From Parasponia andersonii (lineage: Eukaryota > Streptophyta > Magnoliopsida > Rosales > Cannabaceae): a DNA stretch of 64,000 bases. The notes beneath the pieces were generated by a model, which made no database searches, was not told the DNA's origin, and saw nothing but the letters and a program-made list of their open reading frames with translations. Position numbers and translations under genes: made by a program. Location: NCBI GenBank assembly GCA_002914805.1, contig JXTB01000528.1, positions 1 to 64,000 of the forward strand, written 5' to 3'. This document shows, piece by piece, positions 36,360 through 49,579 of this stretch (position 1 is its first letter; each line of letters starts with the position of its first letter).

Positions 36360-39300
36360 CTAAGACGTCTTCTCATCGATTCTGACAACTTCCAGAACTG
36401 TAGCGTTGCAGAAGAAGCACCTGTGGCAGTTCAACATATGCCTTGTTATGCATCCATAACAAGACATGTGGGAACAAGGCACAAATCTGGCATCTGCTTC
36501 ACAAGCATAACAGATACAGCAAATGCAATCATTTACATCCGTTTCTTCTTCATAACCCATCTGAAAAACTTGTTCCGACTCACTCCGGCTCACAAGGAGA
36601 GCCAAGAAATCCTCTAGCAATGTAAGTTTCGTAAGATAACTGTCGCCTCTAAAAGATCCATCCTGGAAAATCAGTTCAAAAAATCAACGGGAAGAAATTG
36701 GCAAATATAGTTTAGCTCTAGTGGAAAACCCCACGGGGGTGCAATTCAAGGAATTAAAGTGGATAAAAACAAACCCAGTTGTAATCCAATAGAAGCTGGA
36801 ATCCGCAATGAACTCTAGAAGGGCAATCCATGCTTGCAAAAATGGCCACGACATCATTGTGCTCCGTGAACTCCATATTTTCACTAGCATCCAACAAATT
36901 CAATATAATCCCAACAAGTGGCGCCAATATCATTCCTCTGCTTACTTTCTCTAAAGATTGACCTTGTCGTCTAAGTGACCTGCAAAAGTTGGATGATAAG
37001 AGAATTATAGTGAGACTAACATGTAAGTCTCAAGAAAATGACCGTGATTTTTTTTTCTCTCTCTCTTATTCTATTCCTTTCCAGTTGCATAGCCTGGAAA
37101 GCAACTTCAGAAAACTACCGAATAGAATGTTTGGCCTGGATTGAGAGAGAGAAGAGACCTAGACAACCAATAAGGGAGGAAGCCACAAGAAAGGATAATT
37201 GGTGCCAGAATAAATAAAGTTAATCACCATAAAAACACTCCACATGACAGCTAGCCGTATATACAAACACCTCTAAATGACTCAACCACGTCATGTTTTA
37301 GGCAAGCTTCCCTCATGATACAATAAGCACTTTTAAGATGAACCGAAAGAAAGAAACAAAAACACAAAAAGGAAACGAGAGGAGATAAAGTAGGGTAAAT
37401 CACTACTATGTCACGTACAAGTCAAAAAACTCAGCATCTGCTGCAGAAGTTATGTGGTTTAGAATAAAGACAATCAACTCTGTTAACCTCCGAAGGTTTG
37501 TGTCAGTTCCTCTCAGAAATGCCTGAGGGATCTCTCGGGTACAGAATTCCAAAACCCTTGTAAGATTACATGAGAGGTCAAATATGACACTGCATTTCTT
37601 TTGATGAAAATCTAAAACCTGCAAAGATAATTTACAACAGTTACACACAATATCTCATGGAAGAAAAAGATGACAAAGCAGGTGTAAAACATATAAGCTA
37701 GAAATCTGCACTTCTGAGAACGTATACCACTCAAAACAGTTAACGACTATATCGTATGACATATAGTTTAAACAGAAAACAAACAATTAATGGATAAATT
37801 AAAGTTAAGGAAGAGTAGAGCAGATTTTTCTCCCATTTAATAACAGTAAATACCTAAAACATGCTTGTTCAATAACAATTACAGCAGACCACTCATAAAG
37901 AAAAAACCATAAGCAATGCTCAAAACAATTAAAATCAAAACTTCCCTAGGACTGGAGAATTTGGCTTGATGTGTTTTATATATCATCACAGCAGTAATTG
38001 CACCCACTTAAATTGGATGTGCAAACCACATATTCAGATGAATAATTAGTAAGAAAAAGAAAAGATACACTAAGAAACTAAAATAACACAATCATACCTG
38101 GTATTTTTCTTGCATCTCCCGAACTGAAACTGAGAATTCAGTCATTGTCCAACTGAGAGTGTTAAATAGGCGATTGAGAAAAGCTGAGAACAGGCCTTCA
38201 TCATTAATGCAAGCATCCCTTAGCAACCTCTTTATAAATAAAAAGGCCAAAGAAGACAAGAAGATTGACTGTCAAAAACTAATCTAAAGAATATAAGGTC
38301 TGGAGCCATTACCAAAAAAAAAAAAAAAAAGGTCTGGCGCGACAGTGATAGCATTTACCTGGAAAACAACTGATGACAATGATGATTCTCCGTGCTTTGA
38401 AGAACCAAAGCCAGATCCCTTGCATAACCGCAAAAGAATATTTGTTACTGGAATCCAGGATCTGTTATCGAATGCTGAAAGTAAAGCTTTTGGCATCTTT
38501 TGGGTTGCTGCTTCATTGCTCTCAAAAGCAGCCAGATATTCCTTGTACTGTACCAGGACTGAGATAGACTGAAGAAGAAGATCCCTCAGTTCTGCACTTG
38601 AAATCCTAGGGTCGTTGAAGTGTGTGACCACAAAAGTAACCTGATAAAAAGACATCCAAGACAATTTTGAATCACCATTACTGAATAATCAACGATGCAA
38701 TAAGTAGTCAAATTTGTACAAAAAAGCTCAGTTTTCAAGTATTGTCATACTAAAAAGATGACAAACCCTAGGCATATTAAAATAATTTACATCCCAAAAG
38801 CAAAAGTACCTGTAGAAATCTCATTATCAATACTAGACGTGTAAACAAGAAACTGTGTTTACCTATCAATTAAAAGCTTGTCAAGCTGTTGGGATTTCAG
38901 AAGACATAAATTTAACTGACCCAAAAATGAGAGGGGAGGCATATCAACCAATCATCTATTCCATTTATAGTAAAGTACTCAACAACAGTAGAAGACTATA
39001 ATATCTTCTAAAATCAAACGGACATGAACTAAAAAAGAGCATATAAAATAAAATAAAACATGAGATGATAAACTGTTTCAGGATAAGATCCATCAGATAT
39101 TTGTATTTACAACCAAAATAATCCTGTTTGGCAAAATAATCGGGTCTTAAAATGCAACGGACAAACGACAACAAAAAAATTAGAATTACTAGACCTACTC
39201 ATGCATGGATTTCAAAACTTTCATCATGATACTTCATGCAAAGAAAAAGCAGAATAAAGCAAATATAAGAACGACAGTAAAACCAGATTTATAGACTATA

Positions 39301-42300
39301 CATACAAATGAAGCAAGTCCTTGCTTGATAAAAATTGACGAAGGGACAAAAGGAGGATCACCCTTGCGCAACACATGAAAACAGTCTACCTGAAAAGGAA
39401 ATTGCAGATCAATCATAAATATAACAACAATAAAAGTCAAAATCGAAAAAAAAAATGTTATATTGAAAAGTTTGACGCCACTGCACTGCGCCTGATGTAA
39501 AACCCAAAGCAGCAATACATGCAAATCCAGAATTATTAGCTCAAACTCACTATTTATTCATTGCTACATGTCAATTAATGACACTGAGAATCAATAATAT
39601 AGATGAACCATACATAAGACGAACAAAAGCTCATAAAGGTACGCTAGATAAAAATGACAGAGCATCTAACTACTGCAGTTTATAAATAAATCACAATCTT
39701 GTACAGGAGCATATGTGAAACTTTTGTGCAAGTAATAAACAACCAACTGCAGTTGACTGGCACTATTTCCAAAAAAGACCGGGGATAAAAAAATAAGAAG
39801 AAAATTATCATAGACATATAATTGCACTCCAGAAACTGCAGACTCATCATGCAATTCAAATATTCAAAAGGATTTCCAGAACTTTTCTGTCAAGCCAGCC
39901 ACCTTTTGTCTGGCAAAATATGAATGTATTTGTGCTTGCACGCAAATAATGCAGTCAAAGAAAGAACGAAACACCACAGAACGCATTATTCTTATTACAG
40001 GAAGAGGAGGAAATGAAATAGTCTCTAAATTATCAAATATATCATATTCAGAATTTCCTCGTACTTTGGTTTTATGTTCATTTCATGGAAGAATTGGATT
40101 TACCAGGGATTCCAGATAAAATTCAGGCACATATAAGAACACCAAATCCACTTTACTGAGAATCAGAAGCAATTGGACAGTCCAGATGCATGTCGCATAC
40201 ATTCCTCTTTGTTTCCATCGAGAAAATAGAGAGATACGATACCTGTAATGTATAATATACCAATCGACATAAGAGGATTGTAAACGTACTCAATCAATAT
40301 ACTTTGTAGCTCAAACAAATGCTAAAAATGCCTTTTCACCAGAGCAAAACTTCAAGATAAACTAAATACCCTGAAATTTTGGGAAACGGTAAAACATACA
40401 AAAAGTACTGAAGATTGTCTGGAGAAAACAAAAAAATACAAATGAACTAAAACAATTTGATAACATATATTTCAATAAAGTCATCTTACCATGCACAATG
40501 TCTGACACAATCAATAACTTCTTCCCGATAATTGTTACGAGCTTCTTTCAAACGCTTTAATTGCTCACTACAAGCCCGTTCTCTTATTTGTTTATCAACT
40601 TCTTCTAGGAGGGATATTGATTGTGACTGGTGAGACATGTAATATGATGCCTACAATAAGAAGAATATAAAAATTTGATGTACTTAAGAACCTTCCACAT
40701 TAAAAAATAATATAAAATAAAAATTGCACATGCATTACAAAAACAATTCCTGCACACAGAAATAGGGGAGCAGAAGTCCTCGTATTCAAAAGTTTCAACC
40801 AGTGGAGACGAGATAATTAACCAACAAATAGAGAACAATCAAAGGAAGTATGCAGCAGAACAAATATAGAAAGTTCAGTATTCCAAAACTATTAACCAAC
40901 AAATAGAGAACAATCAAAGGAAGTATGCAGCAGAACAAATATAGAAAGTTCAGTATTCCAAAACTAACGGCCTGCATGTAAGAATAATAATTAATCAACA
41001 AAACTGCACATGTTTTAAAGAAGAAATATTGCTTTATTACAAGTCCTCACCTGCTTAAAGTTTGGTGCAAGACCTATGTGATACAGCAACAGCAGAACAT
41101 CAAGAAGTTCCTCTTCTCTTAACGTAGCTGAAGACATGTTACTCTCCCTGGATACAAACCTCGTTTGCTGCAGAGGACGATAACCAAATTCAGATTCAGA
41201 TTGATCACTGGAGCTTGGTTTATCTGCTATCTCATCATTCAAACTTCCAGCACTGCACTCTGCAGCAACATGAGCAGATCTCTCTGACAGAGGGCCACAA
41301 TGGGAACGGGAACCTTTGGTTGTGTATGTAATTGGGTTCTTCAAGCTCCTAGCAAAATCAGCATCATAACTTGAACAACAACATGGTTTTTGCGTGCTTA
41401 AATGAGTTACTCTGGTTTCTTGATCATCCATACAGCCTTCCTCCCACCGAACTACTTCATCTTCCCGATCATTCACAGGATGCAATTTCGACAAATGACT
41501 AAATGAACCACCAAGCCTTGAAATGTCAGTTCGAGGGGGATCATTTTTAAGGAACAGACCAATTGGGTAACTCTGTTCACCACCTCTATGTAGAAAACCA
41601 ACATCAGGACCATTTTCACATCTCTTCAACCAGCTGCAGATATCCCCCATGCCAAATCCTTCTGATAAAAAATGAAGTAAAACTGTGTACAAAGAAACAA
41701 GAACAGAGTTGCTAGAAACTCCAGGAGGTGGGACATTGCGATCTGCCCCTCTGTTCTTCAATATGAGGTTTTGCAAAAATGTCCTAAACACTGAACCTGG
41801 CAACTGAGGAGGCAATACAGGTGGTATGAACTGTATCACAAAGCGACAAAGGTCCCTATGCTTCTCCTCAATCTGAAAATAGAACAAGTATTACCAATTC
41901 AAATGAACAAAACTCCACAGAATTGGGTCGCCCACTAAGATAAGCCACTAATATGCACAATCAAGAGAACGATACAACGTTATTTTGCCTAACGAGTCAG
42001 ATATTGATGACGGCAATTCCCATGAAAAGAAAATAAGTTATCTTAACAAATATATGATAGATGGATGTTGAGACCAAGATCATCTTTAGAGCGTGTTTGG
42101 TAGGAGGAAGAAGTGGAAGGAAGGAGATGAGTGGGGGAAATATTGGATGGATTTAGGTTATAGTGGTTGTTTGGTAGGAGGGTGATGCGGCACATATTTA
42201 CTATATTTAGGACTTCCATTATTATTATTATTATTATAAATTAAGATTTATTTAATTATTAGATTATTTTAATTTTGAGTAACTAGATTTCTATTTCTTG

Positions 42301-45123
42301 CTGTCATTTAGTTTTCAGTTTCCTAGTTGAGTCCAATTGTTTATCAATAAATAGGCTTAGCTATGTAATGGTCTTTCAGAATATGAATGATTATTGAATC
42401 ATTGATATTTTCTCCCTCTAGATTGTTCTAATTTTCTATTGAATTTTGATCAGCTCTATTGCTTCTCTACCTATTTATCTATTTCTGCATAAATTCTATC
42501 AACCCTTGCTATTCCACCAATTCTCTTTCTTCTCTCAATTTATCCTACATCAGAAGGATTTTAAGAGGAAATGGATTAGACAAGGATATAAAATCCTCAA
42601 TTTTAAACAAATTTCAATCCCTCCAAAATTAGAAAGATTTTAGGAGAGAGATGTCCACTCAAGTGGTAGAGTGGTTATTCTAACTAAAATATTGTCCCTT
42701 CCTTCCACTTCTTACCAAACAATAGAGAAGAGTGCACAATAAAATATTTTGGTCTTCTCTCCTTCCTCTCATACCAAACACAATAAGAGAAGAGCGCACC
42801 CCTTCCTCTCTCACTTCCCTTTCCTAAGTAATGTAGATCTCATTCATTCCTATCTCCCCTCCCTCCTACCAAACATACCCTAATAACTAATAAGAAGCCA
42901 TCTCTCCCTAAAGCAATTGAACAGCACACAGCAAGATGACGGCATTCATAGATCAAGTCCCACATGCAGATAAAAACGCTTTTACCAGAAAACTTAGGAA
43001 ACTTCATATTTTCCTTTTTTTTGGGTATAAGTTTTTGTGGTCAGGAATTCAATTTAAAGTGGGAGAGGTGGCATGGCAATAACAGGACTGATGAGGAAAT
43101 AATGATATCTAAGGCAAAATTGGAGATGAAATGACAAAATAATTATGTGGAAGTAACGCCTCTTTCAAAATATAAAATGAAATGAGCTTTTTCAGTAGAC
43201 AGTTTTACTCTAAATGTCTAGGTTACTTTTCAATTAAACTAACTAGGAGTTAATTATTGTCCAACTCATCAACAAAGTAAGCAAATTTAAATTTGTCATT
43301 TCAAAGCTCAGATCTGTGTTAATAAAGATCAGCCACATTCAAACACAGATGCTGATAAAGCCAATCAACAAGTAGTTTAATAGCAGGTTCAAAATGCATC
43401 TCCACTCCATTTTGCTTAGGAAAAGATGTCATTGTAAGAGACCAAAATTCTTGCCATAGATAAAATATGATCTCATCTAGCAATCATTTATACTTAAATT
43501 TGAAAGTTTAGCTAACTTATTCAAATCCATGTTCCGAAGCAGCACATATTAGTCAAAAATTCTCAGGTACAATAAACCACATAGATACACTTTCAGAGGA
43601 AGAATAAAATCTGAAATATGAACCTTACTGACTGCTTCAGATAAAGCTGTAGTCATCAACATCATGCTGCTTTCATGTGACATATCTTCACATGAACCAG
43701 GCCACCAAACTGATGGCATGATGGACTCAAGGTCTTGCTTGTTTGGACACTTCTGTGAAAGAAAACCTTCAAACAATAACTCAAAATCTGTTGATTTCCA
43801 CCAAAGCACCATTAGTTCTTCTCTCCTCAATATGTGACAAGCCAATGCAAGATAGGGGTATGACCCTGAACATGGGCACTCGGTTAAGACCAATTTAGCT
43901 GTTTTGCAACCACAAGAAAGGGCATTTATTATGTGTTCAAACAACGCATTTGATCCTTGAAATTCTAGTAAGACATCAAGAATTCTATCCAGACTTGAAT
44001 AGTCATCTGGAGCTTGCATTCCGTGCACTTCCATCAAGAATGACAGAAATGGTCCCCATGCAATATACTCTATGCTCTGGATATCTTCTTCAAGTACGGA
44101 GAAAAATTCCTCACATATCCCATGAGCAACAGGAAGAAAAAGATCCTCAAATGAAACAAACCTCTTCAGCCTCCTCAATTTCTCAAAAGAAGAATGCTCA
44201 GCCTGGTACACATTGTGCATATCCAACAGCCTTGACAAGCAACGAAACAACTGAACAGCAAAAGTGTTAATCAATGGAGGTGACTGTAATGGAAGATATC
44301 CTTCAACAGGATACTTAAAAGGGCGGGAACCAAAATTTAATTCACATCTTTCACCTTGAGAAAGAGAAATTGCAGGATAATATCCATATCCTCGTCCCAT
44401 CTTCCGGATCCCATGAAATGCCACACCAAGGGAGACACCATTTCTGTAAAACATTATTTCATTCTGATCCAGATCTATGCAACATCCAATAACATCACCA
44501 ACAACCCATGACTGCCCATATGGCTCGGCTTCTTTGTTCCATTTTCTGACTCTTTTACCATCAAAAGCGTATGAATCATCAGCATCGCCTACACCCTTGT
44601 GATCAGTGAAAGGACAAGAAAGAGTTGTCCATCCTAGTTGCTGGATACCTGAAGTTTCTAAAATAACTTCATACATCCATTTTCCTTTCCATAAACAAGC
44701 ATTAGCCCTAAAACTGCTGAATATTGCTAAGCTCTCTACAAGCAAAGGTGGTCTAACGATTCTAATATCACCACAGATACTGGATTCTTCAAGACCAATA
44801 ATGTGGGGTCCATGGCCATTATCAGCAATATAAATTCCATCTTTATTTCTGAGGTTAAGACTCGAATCTGAATAAAATTCTGAACACTCATTCTTTATAA
44901 TAGTACGGACTAGACTGCTGTCAATTTGACCAGATATCGAACCAATTGATCTGTTAGGGATCCCAAATATGTATTCAAGAGTTCGTTCCACTGATTGATG
45001 GCCAAAATCATCACAATAGGAGACAAGCCTGGATTTCGATGAACCCTCTTTACTATCCTCACCATTCAATAACACGGCCAACCCAGAAGAAAGCCCACCC
45101 ATCCGTAGGCTGTCCTCTGCCAT
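36360..45123 (-). CDS. RKP: E3 ubiquitin-protein ligase RKP (KPC1-like), SPRY and RING domains, 1,275 aa
   Basis: Ten coding exons on the minus strand: 43624-45123, 41051-41872, 40490-40650, 40104-40242, 39306-39389, 38359-38640, 38098-38229, 37419-37618, 36775-36979 and 36360-36662. All junctions are GT-AG and every phase agrees. The product is 1,275 residues, close to Arabidopsis RKP. The N terminus MAEDSLRMGGLSSGLAVLLN is typical of the family. A SPRY domain spans about residues 140-270 (LWKGKWMYEVILETSGIQQL, GDVIGCCIDLDQNEIMFYRN). A C3HC4 RING finger spans about 1221-1260 (CCICYACEADARFVPCSHMS, then CYGC and CHRCFFC). KPC1 is the animal ligase for p27Kip1. Plant RKP is linked to degradation of KRP/ICK cell-cycle inhibitors and, in Arabidopsis, to geminivirus infection. 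Its SPRY region should recruit substrate and its RING the E2 enzyme. No break or missing RING ligand is seen. The first coding intron, 41873-43623, holds transposon insertions. Confidence 0.95.
40817..40966. repeat. 75-bp tandem duplication in an RKP intron
   Basis: TTAACCAACAAATAGAGAAC ... CAGTATTCCAAAACTA occurs at 40817 and again at 40892 without a visible difference. It lies wholly in the intron between the exons at 41051-41872 and 40490-40650, so it does not affect the protein. Confidence 0.9.
42087..42882. mobile_element. Non-autonomous hAT-like DNA element in an RKP intron
   Basis: Terminal inverted repeats of about 21 bp: TAGAGCGTGTTTGGTAGGAG on the left; TAGGGTATGTTTGGTAGGAG on the right when reverse complemented. 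Further TTTGGTAGGAGG-type motifs lie inside near both ends (42165; 42705-42780), so subterminal repeats are present. There is no transposase. The element is split by an LTR-type insertion at 42183-42552. The superfamily is inferred from the TAGGG-like terminus; an 8-bp target duplication could not be confirmed. Confidence 0.6.
42183..42552 (+). mobile_element. Solo LTR (about 370 bp) inside the hAT-like element
   Basis: Starts TGATGCGGCAC and ends ATCCTACATCA, so the ends form TG..CA with a 5-bp inverted match. It is flanked by gaggg and gaagg, a 5-bp target duplication with one mismatch. It contains a TATA box (AATAAATAGGC near 42346) and a leader-like zone. No internal coding sequence is present, so this is a solo LTR, moderately old from its mismatched flanks. 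Confidence 0.65.
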
Positions 45124-45124
45124 T

Positions 45125-45660
45125 CCTGACAGGGGAAAAAATAAAAAGCACTACAACCCCCAATATTCAACTTAGCATCCAACCCAAAAGTCTTCAATTT
45201 AAATTTGCCTCCAGGGATTATCAAGTCTGCTTCCAACAATATTGGTTCCAAATAAAAACTCAAAAAATCTGAGAAACTCTCATAATCCTGACCTGAAATT
45301 CCCAAGTTCCAACACAAACAACTTAGTTTCAGAAACTAGAGGAATGAAAAAATAAATAAATTAAAAAAAAAAAAGAGAGACCGCTACAACTAAAACAACC
45401 TCCAACTAAATTTGGCAACAAAACAAGCAAAATTTTCCTTCTCTGTCCTCAATTTTCCCGGGAAACAAACACGATCAATCAACCGAATAAGAATAATTAT
45501 TTTAATAATGAAGAGAACGAATTCGAAATTCAAAAATTGAAAAAAAAAAAAAAAAAAAAAAAAAAAGAAAAAAACGTACCTCGTCAAAGCTACAAATTTT
45601 AAGGACTCCCAAATTGCAGAGCTCACAGGTTTGGATGACGTTTCCGGTTCCTTGAATTAG
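45125..45660 (-). promoter_or_regulatory. RKP 5'UTR intron and first untranslated exon
   Basis: The coding exon begins two bases before the ATG (ctgtcag|GAATG). Upstream, TTTGACGAG|gtacgt at 45580 is a strong donor, so an untranslated exon lies at about 45581-45660, with an intron of about 455 bp holding a 26-base poly-A/T run. The transcription start is not determined. Confidence 0.65.
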
Positions 45661-46747
45661 AAATGGCGGCTAGGGTTTTGCAGAAAGCCATTAATTCACA
45701 TCACATCCCAACTCAAGGAGAGGCGGGAGAGAGAGATATTGTAGAGAGGGAAAGAAAGACAAGGGCAAATGCGCAATTTCAAGTATCCCCCAGGGTCTCG
45801 GGGAGGGTGGGAGAGCGAGCGAGAGCGAACCACAGGAACAATTATGACGCAGCTGCTTCAGCCCCACGCACGCTTACTCGCAGCCCTATAAACGGAATTT
45901 ACCGACACGTGTCGATATCCGATGGGATTTACCGGTTGCTGAGGTGGCTTCCCGTGCTAAAATGTGCCGTACTTCTTTTTCTTTTTCTTTTTCTTTTTTT
46001 TTTTTTTTTTTCCTTTTTTTTCTTTCCCGGCTAATTTCAATGGACCACTTTGGTCTGTTTTTTGTGAGGGTGACTGTAGCTCAGTCAATGATGCACCGAG
46101 TCTCCAACGAGGGAGGTTGTGCTAGAACGATAAATTGGAATATACGCGTCAAATCTTTAAGGGGAATTTATTTGATAGGATAGGAACTAGGAAGTAGAGT
46201 TAGCTTTCTTCTTTTCTTTCTTTTTCCCGGTTAAAATTATAAAATTTTGAGTGTATCAAATTTTCTCTTACTTTTAACGGATTGGATTTTTGGATTTTGA
46301 GTTAATCTAATGTTTTGATATATTCATGGTTAGGTTTCTTAACATAATGGCTTTCATTTTTTGGATTACAGTTGTTGACTTTTTCTTGCATCAATTATAT
46401 GGCTTTTTGTTAAATCAATTAGATGCATTCGTATATTATTTTTTTCCTTTTTGAAACGCTCAGGGCTTTTTTTTTCCCCTGTTTTTTGGTCCTATATGGT
46501 ACAAAATATACAATGTGACGGGTTTTATTATCTCCAATAGATATACTAACTTCTACACTGTTTTTTTTTTTTTTTGCTTAATTCAACATGAGTTTCATTT
46601 ATTAATATAACAATTGTAATACAGTAACCAACTTTATAAAAAAAAAATGGAATTACAAACTACACGTACCAATTAAAATAAACAACAAAATCATTCTATT
46701 TTACTAACGACGAAGATTAAAATATATAACTAAACATATGGCCCAAC
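45661..46747. other. RKP promoter region and intergenic DNA
   Basis: 45661-45960 is GC-richer and should hold the RKP promoter. A C/T-rich run lies at 45974-46025. The frames here on the plus strand are biased composition, not genes. Beyond 46200 the sequence is AT-rich with nothing recognised. Confidence 0.5.
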
Positions 46748-47163
46748 TAGAGCCTTAGCGGACAGTTTGGTATGAAAAGTTATTGGGCATGGGAATAGGA
46801 ATCTATTCTCATGTTTGTCATAGGTTTTACAGTTTTTGATCCACGAGAATGTGTAATTTAAGTAGTTTAACTTAGCAATGTTTTGTGGTAATACAAAACT
46901 CACCAAAATAAGTGGTTTTATATTTACTTTCCTCTAAATCTGTGAGCTCCATAATAAAATTAAAACCTTATAATCTTATTTTTTCTTCCAAATTCCCAAC
47001 TCATATGTAACTAAACAAAAATTTTTGACAGTCTCAAAAAACTTGAAAAAAGATTCAAATACACGACTAAACATGGATGTTCAGATTTTTATACAATCAC
47101 ATCACCCCTTTAATTTCTTTATTAATTTGAAAAATTTGGAACTCCCCGCACTAAATGGCCCTA
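46748..47163. mobile_element. hAT-like MITE
   Basis: Left end TAGAGCCTTAGCGGACAGTT; right end, reverse complemented, TAGGGCCATTTAGTGCGGGG. It also holds the pair GGCATGGGAATAGGAATC/ATTCTCATG near its left end, common in plant hAT MITEs. About 416 bp, no coding capacity. The flanking 8-bp sequences do not match clearly. Confidence 0.45.
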
Positions 47164-47177
47164 AGAGAGATTTTTTT

Positions 47178-47260
47178 AATGGGATGGTTTAATGGTAAAG
47201 ATTGATATGTTTAAGATCATAGTCACAGGTTCAAGTGTTGGTAATACAACTAAGGATGGC
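47178..47260 (+). mobile_element. SINE-like tRNA-derived fragment
   Basis: A box A-like sequence TGGTTTAATGGTA (47185-47197) and a box B-like sequence GGTTCAAGT (47228-47236) lie about 30 bp apart, as in the RNA polymerase III promoter of tRNA-derived SINEs. The cloverleaf is not conserved, so it is not a tRNA gene. The 3' end and tail are not defined. Confidence 0.45.
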
Positions 47261-48289
47261 AATAAAACTAACACTTACCAGCATTTGTGGGTATCCGATC
47301 TAAATGAAAGTATGTAGAGATGGTATTATACATAATATATCCCAATATGTATGATCATATGCTAATATAAATATAAACTTTATTTTACAACATTCGTATC
47401 TATATATCTTTTAAGAAAATAACGACTTTGGAGATTTCTACATATTTATATATTTGAATTTAGAGTTTGAAAACTATTTAATATATTGTTGTATTTATTG
47501 TTATGTTGGTTTTATGAAAAAAAAATATATATGTTAATTATTAATATTTTATTTTATATTTCTCTTATTTTATCGTTAATTAATAACAAAAAAAAATGAT
47601 TGATGGTGCGAATAATGTATTACAATTAACTTTATAAGGATGGTAATTAAAAACCCTCCTTGATCTGTTCGATTGTAATTCGTAAATCCAACCTTCGGAA
47701 GTTTTAAACATTAAAACTTGTTTCCTATTATTCCAACACCCAATATAAAGTGCTTTGGACCACATCCAATGTAATATTTACCATCAACAATATTTGATAG
47801 AACCAGCTTGTTGCGCTCCATTACCTTACCTGATGAGATGAGATGAGGTGAATATTCAAAAAGTAAGGTGTTTAGTTAATATTTTCATTATTTTGAGGCT
47901 CATATGGTAACTCCAAATGAGATATAAGACTCTCGTCACCCTTTTTTTCTTTTTATTTAAAAAAAAAAAACAAAAGAAATTGCCTTGCATTTGCTCTTTC
48001 AACTTCAACTAGTATTATGAGGAATCTTTCACACATTTGGATCTTTTAGTACTATAAAATCTTCCAATGCCTCATAAGTTGCATACCTACACAAAAAATA
48101 ATTAAAAAATAACGATTTTTTAAAAGTCTAATCGAATAATATTCAATTGCAAAATTTTCTCATTACTCTTTGTACGAAAAAGAATACATTAAAGATTGCT
48201 GATAGCTTTTTAAATTAATAATGTATTGAAAATGGAAGAAGTTGGCGTGATATGCTGCACAAATTCAATATTTTAAAGTAGCATAAAGT
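47261..48289. other. AT-rich intergenic DNA
   Basis: No gene, repeat end or RNA recognised. Confidence 0.5.
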
Positions 48290-48313
48290 ATATATATATA
48301 TATATATATATAT

Positions 48314-48516
48314 GGTTGCCAGTCTAATAGGTATTTTTTTTTAGCCGTTGGATCACCGTCTAATGATGATCCAATGGCTATAATGAAGTGCATGAAAAGA
48401 CGTATATTATTAATGATTTTTCTCTTTCTTATTTTTTACAATAAAAAAATGTGCATGCTAAATTTTCATTGGCTAAATTGATAGGTAAAAAGAAAAAAAT
48501 ACCTGAATTAGTGCCC
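48314..48516. mobile_element. MITE inserted in a (TA)n tract, family A copy 1
   Basis: Left end GGTTGCCAGTCTAATAGGTA followed by a T run; right end, reverse complemented, GGGCACTAATTCAGGTATTT. Inside is a hairpin, AGCCGTTGGATCA ... TGATCCAATGGCT. It is flanked by (TA)n at 48290-48313 and tatatatatata at 48517-48528, as if it had inserted into a TA microsatellite. 203 bp, non-coding. Two more copies lie at 56498-56731 and 56745-56958. Confidence 0.75.
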
Positions 48517-48528
48517 TATATATATATA

Positions 48529-48670
48529 GTTTTTTTTAATTTATTTATAATTATTTATTTTAATCAGATAACAATTTAATGGTTATTATAATTTAAGTAT
48601 TTAAGAATAAAAATAAATATTTATTATTTAATATTTTTTACTCTTTAATTTTATCATAAAAGGACGACGT
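48529..48670. repeat. AT-rich repeat next to (TA)n, relative of 30282-30420
   Basis: Shares TAATTTAAGTA.TTAA and AATAAATRTTTATTATTTA blocks with the segment at 30282-30420, again directly after a TA tract. Limits are approximate. Confidence 0.4.
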
Positions 48671-49579
48671 GTATAATAAATTTTAATAAAATAAAATAAT
48701 GTTAAAAAATAACTATTAAATTAAGAACCATATGTATATTCTTTTAACTTATAACTTTAGAGTTTAAAAATAGATTCATGACAATTAAAAAAAATTAGAA
48801 AAAAGGCGGAAAGCTATTTCGGATTTTGCTTCACCCTGATCGGCTGATCCGAATGAATAATGAAAGTTAAAATTGAATTTAGTTGCTAATATTTGTTACG
48901 TGTACGTCTTAATTCATAATTATATAAGCTTGTCTCATATACGAGATAATGCGTTCATGTGCATAACCAAAAGATAATTAATTATGTGATATTAATAAAA
49001 ATAATATAGAATAATTAAAAGCTTTCTCTTATTGCCACGTCGTCCCTTTTTCCGTTTCCTTTTTTTTTTTTTTTTGAGGGGTACGTTGTCTCTTTTATAA
49101 CTTATTGATTTGATTATTTATATAAGAATACAAATTCCATCTTTTAATTTTTGGACAACTTTTAGCATCTCTTTTTTTGTTTCTTAAAACTATCTCTTTT
49201 TCTCAATCAACTAAAGTGATTTTTTTTCCCCCGTTTGTCCGCTAGCCTAGTGCTTTCTGACTTATTATACATATCAATTATTAGTATTTTGGTTTTTTTA
49301 AGTTAAAAAAAGGGTCATTTTTTTTTCTATCCCATTATTTGATTTCTTACAAGTTGCCATTTAACTGATTTTAATCACCACATGAACTATTTGATTAAAC
49401 TAAAAACTTCCTTTACAAGAGGTTGAAAACTGTCCAGATTGCATTTGACACGTTGTTTTGGAGGATTCTTCCTCTGTTCATATCTTTTAGGGTTTCTAAC
49501 AATTTTATCTATATAAAAAAACAAAAATAAGGTGGGTTAGTTTTATTTTTTCCAATTCCCATATAGCTTTTTTTTAAAT
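48671..49579. other. AT-rich intergenic DNA
   Basis: Nothing recognised on either strand. Confidence 0.5.

Noticed and set aside
43950-44270. 106-codon plus-strand frame
   Set aside because: Antisense shadow of the large RKP exon.
45663-46034. 123-codon plus-strand frame beginning MAARVLQKA
   Set aside because: It lies in the RKP promoter and 5'UTR, ends in a poly-Phe run from a T-rich tract, and has no domain.
46070-46140. tRNA-like text (GTAGCTCAGTCAATGATGC)
   Set aside because: No box B and no cloverleaf; not a tRNA gene and too weak for a SINE.
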